NCBI GenBank assembly: GCA_030621085.1
Contig: JAUXIJ010000010.1
Span: 1-61,131 of the forward strand
From: Candidatus Cloacimonadota bacterium
Lineage (GTDB): Bacteria; Cloacimonadota; Cloacimonadia; Cloacimonadales; TCS61
DNA: 61,131 nt
Direction of reading: 5' to 3'
The notes under the pieces are model-generated. The model was not told where the DNA came from and did not search any database. It saw only the letters and a program-made list of their open reading frames with translations. Below, one piece after another: positions 36,299-47,639 of this stretch. Within the stretch, counting starts at the first letter, position 1. Each line of letters starts with the position of its first letter. The position numbers and the translations under genes are program-made.

Positions 36299-37198
36299 AT
36301 GGATAAAAAATGGTTTTTTATTATTAATGCTATTGCCGGCAGAGGTAGAACCGGAAATAAGTTAAGCAATCTTATAACCGCAATTAATAAGCATCACATC
36401 GACTTTGAATTGGAAGTTACAAAAGCTCCTTTGCATGCCACCGAATTAGCCATAGATGCTATAAATAACGGGTATAAAGATATTGTGGCAGTGGGGGGTG
36501 ACGGAACTATAAACGAAGTTGTGACCGGTATCATGAAAACAGGAAGACATAAAGAAATAACTTTCGGCATCATCCCGGAAGGCGGGGGAAATGATTTTTC
36601 TCACAGTTTCAATATATCCAACCATCTGAACAAAGCAATTGAAACGCTTCTGAGATATAAAACCATAAAAATAGATGTCGGCAAATTGGAAGATTTTTAT
36701 TTTGTTAACGCTTTGGGTATAGGATTCGATGCCAGAGCTGCCCAGATTTCTAATAAGATAAAACACATGAACGGTCTTCCAAGATATCTTCTTGCTGTAA
36801 TAAGGGCTTTGGTTGCTTTAAAGCCGTTTGAAGCTCGGGTGAAACTGGATAATTATACTTATAATTCACCTTTTCTGCTTATTGCTATTGGAAATGGCAA
36901 ATATACCGGAGGTGGTTTTCTTTTAACCCCCGAAGCCAAAGTGAACGATGGATTCCTGGATATATGCTTTATAGAAAAAATCTCACGTAGAAGGGTTTTG
37001 TTTTTGCTTCCATCTGCTATTAAAGGTAAACATTTAAAAGAACCGGAAGTAGATCTTAAACAGAGCAGAACCATAGAAGTTATTACCAAAAAACCCTTAC
37101 CTTTTTATATTGATGGAGAATTGCCCACACTGAAAAATCCACTGCATTTTAAAATTGAACTTCTTCCTAAAGCCCTGAATGTGATCACAGCTATGTAA
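36299..37198 (+). CDS. diacylglycerol kinase-family lipid kinase
   Basis: This 299-residue protein belongs to the DagK/YegS/BmrU lipid kinase family. It has FIINAIAGRGRTGNKL at the N-terminus, the nucleotide-binding AVGGDGTINEVVTGI, and GIIPEGGGNDFSHSF. The C-terminal beta-sandwich contains IGNGKYTGGGFLLTPEAKVNDGFLDI. Members phosphorylate diacylglycerol, undecaprenol or related lipids with ATP at the inner membrane. The substrate is not evident. It follows a repeat-filled gap after rsmI and is probably a single-gene unit. Confidence 0.92.
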   Translation: MDKKWFFIINAIAGRGRTGNKLSNLITAINKHHIDFELEVTKAPLHATELAIDAINNGYKDIVAVGGDGTINEVVTGIMKTGRHKEITFGIIPEGGGNDFSHSFNISNHLNKAIETLLRYKTIKIDVGKLEDFYFVNALGIGFDARAAQISNKIKHMNGLPRYLLAVIRALVALKPFEARVKLDNYTYNSPFLLIAIGNGKYTGGGFLLTPEAKVNDGFLDICFIEKISRRRVLFLLPSAIKGKHLKEPEVDLKQSRTIEVITKKPLPFYIDGELPTLKNPLHFKIELLPKALNVITAM

Positions 37199-37370
37199 TT
37201 TATAAATTTGATAATAGTCTGATTCTTCCATTATCATTTGGATAAAAAATCTACCCTGATCAGAGTCCGAGTAAGACTACTATCTTCTTCTTTTTCAAAA
37301 GGATAAAGAAACTAAGTTTATTTGGAATTTCTCTTGCAACTATATCATACAAAAAGTTTTAGGAGGAAAT

Positions 37371-38279
37371 ATGAAAATATTATCAATTTCTCTCGCATTT
37401 TTATCTTGTGGTGTCCTTTTATTTGGAATCCTTCATAAAGAAGAAAAAATCCAGAAGAATTTCGATATTAAAGCTGGTAAACAAATTGAACTTAGAAACA
37501 TTAACGGTTCTGTAAACATTATAGGATGGGATAAACAGCAGGTAGAAATGATCGCTGTAAAAAGGACCTCAAAAAAGGAAGATGAACTTAAAAAAGTAGA
37601 GATCAAAGTCACCGAAAAGAAAGGATTGAAAATTGAAACCATCCATCTGAAAAAAAGACCTAAAGTGTCTGTAAGTTACGAGCTTAAGGTTCCCCGAAAT
37701 GTTGAACTGAAACTAATTAGAAGTTCAAACGGCAGCATCAAGATCGAGAAAGTTGGAATTGTTCATAAATTGGTTACATCTAACGGCAGTATAAAACTAT
37801 TCAATTCCAAAGGTGAAGTAGAAGCACAAACAAGCAATGGTTCTATCAAAGTTGATGGCTTGGAAGGATCTGTTACAGCTCAGAGCAGTAATGGTAGTAT
37901 CGACATTCGTAATGTAGATGGTTACGGAGAAGCATCAACCAGCAATGCCAGTATAAAGATGTTCAATATCGGAACTATCCTAGGGATTCATACTTCAAAT
38001 GGCATTATTAAAGCAGAATTAAACAAGTCGATGAACGATCTGGATGTTACCACCAGTAATGGTTCCATAACATTATACCTGGGTACTTCGTTGGATGCAG
38101 ACGTCGAGGCATTTACTTCCAATAGTTCGATAAATATTAAAGATGATGTGAGACTTAATACATACCAACTCAGCCGTTCACGTCTATCCGGAAGTATCGG
38201 AGATGGTGGTCATCAAATTTATTCTCATACTTCAAATGGAAGCATTACATTTTGCAGTTCCGAAGGATTATCATTCTAA
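37371..38279 (+). CDS. DUF4097-family beta-solenoid-like protein
   Basis: This 302-residue protein has an N-terminal hydrophobic segment (signal or anchor, with a possible lipobox at LSC) followed by the DUF4097 pattern: ELRNINGSVNIIGWD and then at least six turns carrying TSNGSI, SSNGSI or TSNASI every 18-25 residues. The regular spacing suggests stacked beta-strand rungs. Members are often near anti-sigma factors or are envelope-associated, but no such gene is present here. An AGGAGG site precedes the ATG. The function is unknown. Confidence 0.8.
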   Translation: MKILSISLAFLSCGVLLFGILHKEEKIQKNFDIKAGKQIELRNINGSVNIIGWDKQQVEMIAVKRTSKKEDELKKVEIKVTEKKGLKIETIHLKKRPKVSVSYELKVPRNVELKLIRSSNGSIKIEKVGIVHKLVTSNGSIKLFNSKGEVEAQTSNGSIKVDGLEGSVTAQSSNGSIDIRNVDGYGEASTSNASIKMFNIGTILGIHTSNGIIKAELNKSMNDLDVTTSNGSITLYLGTSLDADVEAFTSNSSINIKDDVRLNTYQLSRSRLSGSIGDGGHQIYSHTSNGSITFCSSEGLSF

Positions 38280-38815
38280 CTGCAACGTAAAATTTATCCT
38301 TTTACCGGCTTTTTATTTATCATTCTACCTCTTGTATCAAAGTCCCAGCTTTCCACTCTTGTTCCAATGCTCCTGCGTTGGAACAGAAAAGAGAATATCT
38401 TCTCTACCTCATCCCCAACCCTTCTCCTATCAAGGAGAAGGGAGTTCAATTATTTCATATTCCTATCTTAAACCGGTATAATATAAATTGCGTTAAGAAA
38501 AATCTTCTGTTTGAGTCGTTTTCAAATTTCCTTTTTAATTCTACTTAGAAAATTAGGAATTAAGATTTTTTAGTGGGGTTTATCAATTTTAGTAATTTAT
38601 ATTCGCTGGGAGTTTTTTATCCGCCGTAGCTTAAGCGGAGGAGGATTCTTTGTGAAGCCTGTCCGGCTCAGACGGATTTTTTTTGTCGACACAAAAGAAA
38701 TGAAGTTTAATACTTAGATCTCTCATTTAATTTGACAGATAATTTCTAACAGTAATTTTTAGTGTTATCATTTTTAATATTAAGAATGATAGAAAATAAA
38801 TTTTTCGAGGAAGAT
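38280..38815. repeat. repeat- and hairpin-rich gap before rarA
   Basis: No gene is visible in 536 nt. Two perfect palindromes stand out: GTTCCAA/TTGGAAC (38361-38384) and CCCTTCTCCT/AGGAGAAGGG (38419-38442, loop ATCA). Further on, TTAATTC/GAATTAA (38535-38563) is followed by T6 and may terminate plus-strand transcription. A CCGC/GCGG hairpin and a TGTCCGGCTCAGACGGATT segment near 38620-38670 resemble sequence near 57090, so they belong to dispersed families. Confidence 0.65.
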
Positions 38816-40132
38816 ATGTCCGATCAGATTTCAATGTTCAATGAAGAAAAGAAACCAACTAATATTCCATTAGCAGAAAAGATCCGTCCGCAATCCATTG
38901 AAGAGATCATGGGTCAAAATAAATTGCTGGAAGAAGGTTCTCAACTACGTAATATGATAGAAAATGACAGTTACAGTTCTTTCATTTTATGGGGTCCTCC
39001 CGGTACTGGCAAAACCACTATTGCACGACTTATTGAAAAGAAAACTTCCAACCGGTTTTTAGCTTTCAGTGCAGTTCTTTCCAGCATTAAAGATATGAAA
39101 GCTGTGATGAAAGAAGCCGAATATAATCTTAAAGAAAAAAACACGAGCACGATCCTTTTCATCGATGAAATTCACCGTTTCAATAAATCTCAGCAAGATG
39201 CCTTCCTTCATTATATAGAATCCGGTGCTGTTATCCTGATCGGTGCTACCACCGAAAATCCTTCCTTTGAAGTGATACCGCCTCTTCTTTCCCGTTGTAA
39301 TGTTTTTGTGCTGCAACAGCTTTCCGATAAAGATATTATAAGCATCATAAACAGGGCTTTGGAAGTAACAGAAATAAATTTTGAATTTGAAGAAAAATGC
39401 CTTCCCTATATAGCAGAGCTAAGCAGCGGAGACGCCAGGAAAGCTTTAAATTACCTGGAAAGTATCATCAGAAATGTAAAAGAAGAACAGAAAGTTGATG
39501 TGACGTTCATTTCAAAGATCCTCAGTAGGAAGGCAATGTTTTACGATAAAGATCGTGAAGAGCATTATAATGTTATCTCTGCACTGCATAAATCTTTACG
39601 CGGTAGCGATCCGCAGGCTGGATTATACTGGTTAGCACGTATGCTGGAAGCCGGAGAAGACCCATTATATGTAGCTCGTCGGTTGGTGCGGTTTGCTTCC
39701 GAAGATGTAGGATTAGCAGACCCCAATGCGTTGGTGCAGGCAATTGCTGTTAAAGATGCTGTTCACTTTTTGGGAATGCCGGAAGCAAACGTTGCGTTGG
39801 CGCAACTTGTGGTCTATCTGGCCACTGCACCAAAGAGCAACGCGCTGTATTCTGCTTATAAAAAAGCTACTGCAGATGCACAGAAAACCAGCCACCTGGG
39901 TGTTCCGCTTCATATTCGAAATGCTCCCACGAAATTAATGAAAGATCTCGATTACGGAAAAGATTACAAATATGACCATCAATATGAAAATGCATATAAT
40001 TATCAGAATTATTTCCCTGAAAAATTGGGTAAAAAAGAATATTATAAACCATCCAAATTCGGCTTCGAAAAAGAGATAAAGAAGAGATTGGATTGGTGGA
40101 AGAAGTTGAGAAAAGAGAATGAGGAGAAATAA
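38816..40132 (+). CDS. rarA: replication-associated recombination protein A (RarA/MgsA AAA+ ATPase)
   Basis: RarA is a clamp-loader-like AAA+ ATPase acting at stalled replication forks. The protein has [17 protein letters not shown], Walker [15 protein letters not shown], Walker [19 protein letters not shown], sensor 1 [11 protein letters not shown] and a C-terminal region with [10 protein letters not shown] choose the ATG at 38816 with CGAGGAAG upstream, giving 438 residues; an in-frame start 18 codons earlier adds residues not expected in the family. It is followed two nt later by the S9 peptidase gene. Confidence 0.93.
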   Translation: MSDQISMFNEEKKPTNIPLAEKIRPQSIEEIMGQNKLLEEGSQLRNMIENDSYSSFILWGPPGTGKTTIARLIEKKTSNRFLAFSAVLSSIKDMKAVMKEAEYNLKEKNTSTILFIDEIHRFNKSQQDAFLHYIESGAVILIGATTENPSFEVIPPLLSRCNVFVLQQLSDKDIISIINRALEVTEINFEFEEKCLPYIAELSSGDARKALNYLESIIRNVKEEQKVDVTFISKILSRKAMFYDKDREEHYNVISALHKSLRGSDPQAGLYWLARMLEAGEDPLYVARRLVRFASEDVGLADPNALVQAIAVKDAVHFLGMPEANVALAQLVVYLATAPKSNALYSAYKKATADAQKTSHLGVPLHIRNAPTKLMKDLDYGKDYKYDHQYENAYNYQNYFPEKLGKKEYYKPSKFGFEKEIKKRLDWWKKLRKENEEK

Positions 40133-40134
40133 AT

Positions 40135-42522
40135 TTGAAAAAAATTGTAATAATACTTTTTATCTGGAGTATGAGCATGATGAACATAAATGCAGAAAGT
40201 GGCTACAAACTGCCACCTGAAAATATTACAAAGATATTCGATACTACACCCTTTCCTGTTATCAAGTTTGTTCCATTCGGTGAAATTGGTATCGAATACA
40301 CTTACCAGAGATACAAAACCCTGGAAGAGATCTCGCTGCCATCAGTGAAGTTAGCCGGCAAAGATATTGTAAAAAGCCTGAATGCTCCTTCAAAAAAATA
40401 TCCGATCACTTCTCTTAATATCCATAATTTAAGAACTGGAGATATTATCCCTATTCAACTACCGGAAAATGCAAAGATCCGAGTTTATAAATTTTCTTTT
40501 GATCACAAAAAGATTGCTGCTTCTTGCGAAACTGAAAAGGGAATAGAACTATTTATTATCGATGTTGATTCGGGAAAAACAAAACAAATAGAGGGTATTT
40601 TTATTAACGATGTGTTCGAGGATGACGGATTCTGGTGGCTGAATGATAAGAAAACACTACTCATTAAATCCATTTATCCTGAAAGAGGACTAGAACCGCA
40701 AGAATCTTTGGTACCAGATAGTCCTATTATCGAAGAGAGTATGGGTAAGAAAAGCACTGAACGAACTTATCAGCATCTACTAAAGAACAGTCACGATGAA
40801 AAACTTTTTGAATATTATTTCACTTCTCAATTGATCCTTCTTAATACTCAATCTGAAAAGATCATTAAAATCGGGAAACCCGCAATTTACAGAGAAGTTG
40901 ATCTCTCTCCCGACAACCAATATCTTTTCACTGCTACTATTGAGCGTCCATTTTCATATCAGGTCCCTTATTACCGCTTTCCTGTAAAATTTGAAATTAT
41001 AGATCGTCATGGTAAACTTGTACAAAAAATTTTCCAAAGACTTCTGCAAGATGAAGTTCCCATTGGTGGAACTTACATCGGACCGCGTGATTTCGAATGG
41101 CAACCACTTAAAGATGCTGTCTTGATCTGGGTGGAAGCATTGGATGAAGGTGATCCGAAAAACAAGGTGCCGCATCGCGATAAAGTAATGAGAATAATCG
41201 CTCCTTTCAAAGAAGAACCACAAGAAATATTCCGGTTGGAACACCGTTTTTCCAATATCGAATGGAGTGAAATTGAAGATGAAATAATTTTCTCCGAATA
41301 CGATAGAGATAAACTCTGGAAAAAGAAATGGCTTTATAAGATCGGTACAGAAAAACCTGCACTTCTATTCGATATGAGCATCAGGGAAAAGTATGAAAAC
41401 CCGGGAAATCTGGTTCGTAGGATCACTGAAAGAGGAGAACAGGTTTTTGTTAGACCCGGTAATGCTGTATTTTTTATTAATAACACTGGCGCAACTACTG
41501 AAGGTAACTTTCCGTACCTGGCAAAATTCGATCTCAAAACAAAAGAGAGTGTAGTTCTATTTCGCTGTAAGAAAGATTTTCATGAGACAATCTCAGGATT
41601 TGTTGGGGAAAAAATGGATAAGATAGCAGTCCGTAGTGAAAGCAAAACTGTTCCCCAAAATTATCATTTGTTCGATCTGAAAAACGGAGAGTGGGAAAAA
41701 ATATCAGATAACAAAAATCCCTATCCTGAACTTACCAAATTGAAAGTAGAACTTATTACATATACCAGAAAGGATGGCATTCCTCTTTCGGGAACGCTTT
41801 ATTTACCTTCATCTCATAAAAAAGGCGAAAGACTCCCAATCATTATCGATGCCTATCCTGTAGAACATGCAGATAGTTCTACAGCCTGCCAGATCGATAT
41901 ATCACCAAACAGGTTTGTTCGTTTCAGTGGAGCGACCACAAAATACATGGCTTTGCAAGGTTACGCTGTTCTTTATGGTGCTACCATTCCTATCGTGGGT
42001 GATCCGGAAACAGTGAATGAATCATTTATCGAACAAACCATAAGCAGTGTGGAAGCAGCTATTAATTATCTTAATGAAAGAGAAATTATTGATCCTGACA
42101 GAGTGGGAATTACAGGTCATAGTTATGGTGCTTTCATGGCGGCAAATATCCTTGCTTATAGTAACTTATGTGCAGCCGGTGTTGTTAAAACAGGTGCTTA
42201 CAATAGAACACTTACACCGTTCGGTTTCCAAAAAGAAAGGCGTACTTTCTGGCAGGCTAAGGATTTCTACATTGAAGTATCTCCCTTTGCTCAAGCTGAT
42301 AAGATTAATGAACCGCTTCTTTTAATTCACGGTGAGGATGACCCAAATTCGGGAACTTATCCAATTCAATCACGTAGAATGTATCAAGCCCTGAAGGGAA
42401 ACGGAGCGATCACGCGTCTTGTTATTTTACCAAATGAGGGTCACAGTTATTATGCCAGAGAATCCTTACTTCATGTTTTGCAGGAAACCATTGAATGGTT
42501 CGATAAATATGTAAAAAATTAA
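40135..42522 (+). CDS. exported S9-family (prolyl oligopeptidase) serine peptidase
   Basis: This 795-residue protein has a signal peptide (KKIVIILFIWSMSMMNINA), an N-terminal beta-propeller region and a C-terminal alpha/beta-hydrolase domain. The catalytic triad is probably Ser663 in GHSYGA, Asp736 in HGEDDPNSG and His770 in NEGHSYY. The segment YQRYKTLEEISLPSVKLAGKDI resembles the glutamyl-endopeptidase-like S9D branch. The start is TTG, with GAGGAG eight nt upstream in the end of rarA. It probably degrades peptides in the periplasm. Confidence 0.88.
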   Translation: MKKIVIILFIWSMSMMNINAESGYKLPPENITKIFDTTPFPVIKFVPFGEIGIEYTYQRYKTLEEISLPSVKLAGKDIVKSLNAPSKKYPITSLNIHNLRTGDIIPIQLPENAKIRVYKFSFDHKKIAASCETEKGIELFIIDVDSGKTKQIEGIFINDVFEDDGFWWLNDKKTLLIKSIYPERGLEPQESLVPDSPIIEESMGKKSTERTYQHLLKNSHDEKLFEYYFTSQLILLNTQSEKIIKIGKPAIYREVDLSPDNQYLFTATIERPFSYQVPYYRFPVKFEIIDRHGKLVQKIFQRLLQDEVPIGGTYIGPRDFEWQPLKDAVLIWVEALDEGDPKNKVPHRDKVMRIIAPFKEEPQEIFRLEHRFSNIEWSEIEDEIIFSEYDRDKLWKKKWLYKIGTEKPALLFDMSIREKYENPGNLVRRITERGEQVFVRPGNAVFFINNTGATTEGNFPYLAKFDLKTKESVVLFRCKKDFHETISGFVGEKMDKIAVRSESKTVPQNYHLFDLKNGEWEKISDNKNPYPELTKLKVELITYTRKDGIPLSGTLYLPSSHKKGERLPIIIDAYPVEHADSSTACQIDISPNRFVRFSGATTKYMALQGYAVLYGATIPIVGDPETVNESFIEQTISSVEAAINYLNEREIIDPDRVGITGHSYGAFMAANILAYSNLCAAGVVKTGAYNRTLTPFGFQKERRTFWQAKDFYIEVSPFAQADKINEPLLLIHGEDDPNSGTYPIQSRRMYQALKGNGAITRLVILPNEGHSYYARESLLHVLQETIEWFDKYVKN

Positions 42523-42530
42523 TAAGGTTT

Positions 42531-42580
42531 AAAAACTGCTATTTCATATTTGCACTAATCAGCAATAATCAGCGGTTTTT
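42531..42580 (+). terminator. probable terminator after the S9 peptidase
   Basis: AAAAACTGCT at 42531 can pair with AGCGGTTTTT at 42571-42580 (one G-U pair), ending in T5. The loop is long and contains GCACTAATCAGCAATAATCAGC, internally repetitive. It separates the peptidase from the heat-shock operon. Confidence 0.45.
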
Positions 42581-42598
42581 GATGTGCCTATAAATAAA

Positions 42599-42625
42599 TT
42601 AGCACTCCTCTTTCTTGTCTGCTAA
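42599..42625 (+). promoter_or_regulatory. CIRCE operator 1 (HrcA site)
   Basis: TTAGCACTC, nine nt, then GTCTGCTAA. The left half matches the CIRCE consensus (TTAGCACTC-N9-GAGTGCTAA) 9/9 and the right half 7/9. It lies just upstream of the -35 box of the hrcA promoter. Confidence 0.85.
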
Positions 42626-42632
42626 AAATAAT

Positions 42633-42660
42633 TTGACAATCGAATGAATAAAATTAATTT
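42633..42660 (+). promoter_or_regulatory. sigma-70-type promoter of the hrcA operon
   Basis: A perfect -35 box TTGACA (42633-42638) is followed after 16 nt by TAATTT (42655-42660). It is flanked on both sides by CIRCE elements, as expected for a heat-shock promoter repressed by HrcA. Confidence 0.65.
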
Positions 42661-42668
42661 GTCCTGTG

Positions 42669-42695
42669 TTAGCAGTCATGTAAAATCATTGCTAA
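42669..42695 (+). promoter_or_regulatory. CIRCE operator 2 (HrcA site)
   Basis: TTAGCAGTC, nine nt, then CATTGCTAA, matching the consensus half-sites 8/9 and 7/9. It lies between the promoter and the hrcA start, about 70 bp from operator 1, so repressor bound at both sites would bracket the promoter. Confidence 0.82.
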
Positions 42696-42713
42696 TGAAA
42701 CGAGGATGAGTAA

Positions 42714-43769
42714 ATGAAAAAAAATGAAATTCGGCAGGAAAAGGTTTTAACCCACTTGGTGGATGAATATATCCAGACGAGTGAACCTGTTTCTTCCAAA
42801 TTAATATGCGAAAAATATGTTCAATCAGCCAGCCCGGCAACTATCCGTATCGACCTTAACAAGCTGGAAAAAGATAACATGATATACCAGCCTCATACAT
42901 CGGCTGGTAGAATTCCTACTATAAAGGGATACCGAACTTATGTTAATAAAATCACCCATCAGATAGCCAACGTAAAATACGATAAAAGCGAATTACTACG
43001 CGGAATTCTGGTAAAATATTATAAAGATACCCCGCTGGCTCTACATTACATTATGCAGCTTCTTGCGCGAGAAACCGATCAGTTGAGTTTTGTTGCTGAA
43101 CCTGAAATATCTTACGGACACCTGGAAAAACTCGATGTTTTCAAAATTTCAGAAAATAAACTTTTATTCGTGGTGAGCCTAGATTCCGGTCTGGATAAAA
43201 CTGTTATTTTAAAATGTGATCAGACTTTAACGGAACAGCAACTTCGGGCGTTAGTTAGATATATGAATGATGAACTTGTTGGTTTGCAGATTTATGATAT
43301 CCAGAACAAGATCCTGGATGAGATCGCAGAAAAAATAACCGAAGAAAATACCATACTAAAATTATTTATCCAGGAACTTCAGAATGCACTTTCGGAAATT
43401 AGTAATTATTTCATCCATTTCGATGGAAATATTTCTTTTCTGGAACAGCCGGAATTTAATGAAAAAAGTTCCATCCTCACCTTTTTAGGATTCATTCAAC
43501 GGCAAGATCACCTGATAAACCTGATGCAAAAAAGTAAGGAAGAAAAACAGTGGCAGGTTCTAATGGGGGAAGATCTCGGTCAACCGGAATTAACCAGCTA
43601 CTCCCTGATATTCGCTAAATATGAGATCTTTGGTATTCCCGGATATTTAGGCGTTCTTGGACCTGTTCGAATGGATTACAATAAAAATATTCCCATCATC
43701 AGGGATATAGCTCAAACAATTACTAACACCACAAAAAAAGGAATGGTGGTACCAAAAAATGATCAATAA
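42714..43769 (+). CDS. hrcA: heat-inducible transcription repressor HrcA
   Basis: HrcA represses the class I heat-shock operon by binding CIRCE. This 351-residue protein has the N-terminal winged helix (VLTHLVDEYIQTSEPVSSKLI, SASPATIRIDLNKLEKDNMIYQPHTSAGRIPT), a GAF-like middle and the C-terminal GPVRMDYNKNIPII segment that closes the family. A CGAGG site lies upstream of the ATG. It heads hrcA-grpE-dnaK-dnaJ and overlaps grpE by 11 nt. Two CIRCE sites upstream show it regulates itself. Confidence 0.96.
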   Translation: MKKNEIRQEKVLTHLVDEYIQTSEPVSSKLICEKYVQSASPATIRIDLNKLEKDNMIYQPHTSAGRIPTIKGYRTYVNKITHQIANVKYDKSELLRGILVKYYKDTPLALHYIMQLLARETDQLSFVAEPEISYGHLEKLDVFKISENKLLFVVSLDSGLDKTVILKCDQTLTEQQLRALVRYMNDELVGLQIYDIQNKILDEIAEKITEENTILKLFIQELQNALSEISNYFIHFDGNISFLEQPEFNEKSSILTFLGFIQRQDHLINLMQKSKEEKQWQVLMGEDLGQPELTSYSLIFAKYEIFGIPGYLGVLGPVRMDYNKNIPIIRDIAQTITNTTKKGMVVPKNDQ

Positions 43770-44313
43770 TGAAAAGACCGTAAAAACGGAATCAGCGGCA
43801 GGTGAAGAAAAGCCGAAAAAAAAGGTTAAACTTACTCTTACTGAAAAATATGAAAAGCTGCAGGCTGAATATGATGAGATAAAAGATAAGTGGATGCGCA
43901 ATGTAGCAGAATTTGATAACTTCCGTCGCAGGAATATTGCCGAGAAATCTGATTGGATAAAAAATGCTAACGAACGTCTGGTTTTGGAATTTTGTGATGT
44001 TCTTGATAACTTTGAACGTGCCCTGCATCCAGAAATTGAAAAGAACAGGGAATCATTTGAAAAAGGTATCGAACTGATCTTTCAGCAATTGGACGGAGTC
44101 TTAAAAAAGGAAGGCGTAGAAAAGATAGAAGCATTGGGAAAAGATTTTGATCCGCAGTTCCATGAAGCCCTTGCTCATATTCCTTCAAAAGAAAAGGAAA
44201 ATAAAATCGTAGCTGTTATTCAGAATGGTTACAGCATGAATAAAAAAATTATCCGCCCGGCACGGGTAGCCGTATCGAACGGTGAGAAACCAAAAGAAAA
44301 AAATAAAAAATAA
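43759..44313 (+). CDS. grpE: nucleotide exchange factor GrpE
   Basis: GrpE releases ADP from DnaK. The 184-residue protein has a charged N-terminus, a long coiled coil with RNVAEFDNFRRRNIAEKSD, then VLDNFERAL and the C-terminal beta domain with GKDFDPQFHEALAHIPS and NGYSMNKKIIRPARVAVSNG. Its start lies within the end of hrcA, which suggests coupled translation. The Lys-rich tail (EKPKEKNKK) precedes an intergenic hairpin before dnaK. Confidence 0.96.
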   Translation: MINNEKTVKTESAAGEEKPKKKVKLTLTEKYEKLQAEYDEIKDKWMRNVAEFDNFRRRNIAEKSDWIKNANERLVLEFCDVLDNFERALHPEIEKNRESFEKGIELIFQQLDGVLKKEGVEKIEALGKDFDPQFHEALAHIPSKEKENKIVAVIQNGYSMNKKIIRPARVAVSNGEKPKEKNKK

Positions 44314-44319
44314 AATGTT

Positions 44320-46351
<2,032 letters not shown>

Positions 46352-46408
46352 ATTTATATATCCTTACGGAAATTCTCCGCAAGGTTTATTTTTTTCAAAG
46401 GATACTAA

Positions 46409-47563
46409 GTGGCTAAAAGAGATTACTATGAAGTTCTGGGTGTAGATAAAAACGCTTCGACAGCAGAAATTAAAAAAGCCTATCGCAAACTGGCAATGAA
46501 GTTTCATCCTGATAAAAACAAAGACAACAAAGCAGCTGAAGAAAAATTTAAGGAAGCTTCCGAAGCTTACGAAGTTCTGAGCGACTCCAACAAAAAGCAA
46601 AAGTATGATCAATTCGGTCATGCAGGGTTGGAAGGTGCTTTTGGCGGGCATGGTTTCACCTGGGATAATTTTACACATGCTGGTGATTTTTCCGATATTT
46701 TTGGAAGTGGTGGTTTAGGCAGTATTTTTGAACATCTTTTCGGTGGTTCGTTCGGAATGGGTAGAAGCTCCCGCAGTAACAATCGCGGTGAAGACCTGCA
46801 GATATCACTTTCCCTTACTCTGGAAGAAATTGCCAGAGGTGTAGAAAAAAAAATCAAAATAAATGTAAAAGATACATGTGATAAATGTAATGGTTCAGGT
46901 TCTGCTGATGGGAAAGTTCAAACATGTAATCAGTGCCACGGTTCCGGTCAGGTAAGGCAATTAACACGTTCTCTTTTTGGACAAATGCAAACAATAGTAA
47001 CCTGCCCTTCCTGTAATGGAGAAGGAAAGATAATTAAAAATAAATGTCCCAAATGCAATGGTGACGGTAGAATCTCAAAAACCAAAACAATTAGCATCAG
47101 CATCCCTGCCGGAGTTGCCGAAGGACAATACATTCGTCTGCGAGAACAGGGTAATCGTGGCAAACGCGGTGCTCAGAGTGGAGATATCTTAGTTCTTATC
47201 CGCGAAAAAGAGCACAAGATCTTCGAAAGAGATGGTAGCCATCTGATCTGTGAATATCCCATCAGTTTTTCACAGGCTGCATTGGGTTCAGAATTACGAG
47301 TTCCCACTCTTACTGGAAATGTAAAAATGAAAGTACCTGCTGGTACACAATCTGGAAAAGTATTCCGGCTTCGATCTCAGGGACTTCCACATACGAACAG
47401 TTCTTACCATGGTGATCTTTATATAAAAGTACGTGTAATCACACCAACCAGAATTAACGCAGAAGAAAAAGAACTTCTAAATAAACTCAGCCAGTTCGAT
47501 TCCGATAAAAAACTGCGACCGGAAAAAAGTTTTTTTGAAAAATTGAAAGGTTTCTTTGTTTAA
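46409..47563 (+). CDS. dnaJ: chaperone DnaJ (Hsp40)
   Basis: DnaJ delivers clients to DnaK and stimulates its ATPase. This 384-residue type I Hsp40 has the J domain with FHPDKN (HPD motif), a Gly/Phe-rich linker, four zinc-binding repeats ([32 protein letters not shown]) and the C-terminal client-binding domains. The start codon is GTG, 57 nt after dnaK, with AAAGGA upstream. It ends the heat-shock operon. Confidence 0.97.
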   Translation: MAKRDYYEVLGVDKNASTAEIKKAYRKLAMKFHPDKNKDNKAAEEKFKEASEAYEVLSDSNKKQKYDQFGHAGLEGAFGGHGFTWDNFTHAGDFSDIFGSGGLGSIFEHLFGGSFGMGRSSRSNNRGEDLQISLSLTLEEIARGVEKKIKINVKDTCDKCNGSGSADGKVQTCNQCHGSGQVRQLTRSLFGQMQTIVTCPSCNGEGKIIKNKCPKCNGDGRISKTKTISISIPAGVAEGQYIRLREQGNRGKRGAQSGDILVLIREKEHKIFERDGSHLICEYPISFSQAALGSELRVPTLTGNVKMKVPAGTQSGKVFRLRSQGLPHTNSSYHGDLYIKVRVITPTRINAEEKELLNKLSQFDSDKKLRPEKSFFEKLKGFFV

Positions 47564-47603
47564 GGTTACCTGTGAAAAGATTAATAATTTAATGGGATTG
47601 TTT

Positions 47604-47625
47604 CCCTTCTTTAGATAAAGAGGGG
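47604..47625 (+). other. hairpin between dnaJ and rsmE
   Basis: CCCTTCTTTA and TAAAGAGGGG form a near-perfect 10-bp stem with a 2-nt loop, with GGTCAGGGGAG following. It resembles the CCCTTCTCC-type hairpins at 38419-38442 and 56851-56876 and is probably a member of the same dispersed family, not a terminator. Confidence 0.5.
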
Positions 47626-47639
47626 TCAGGGGAGTTTGA

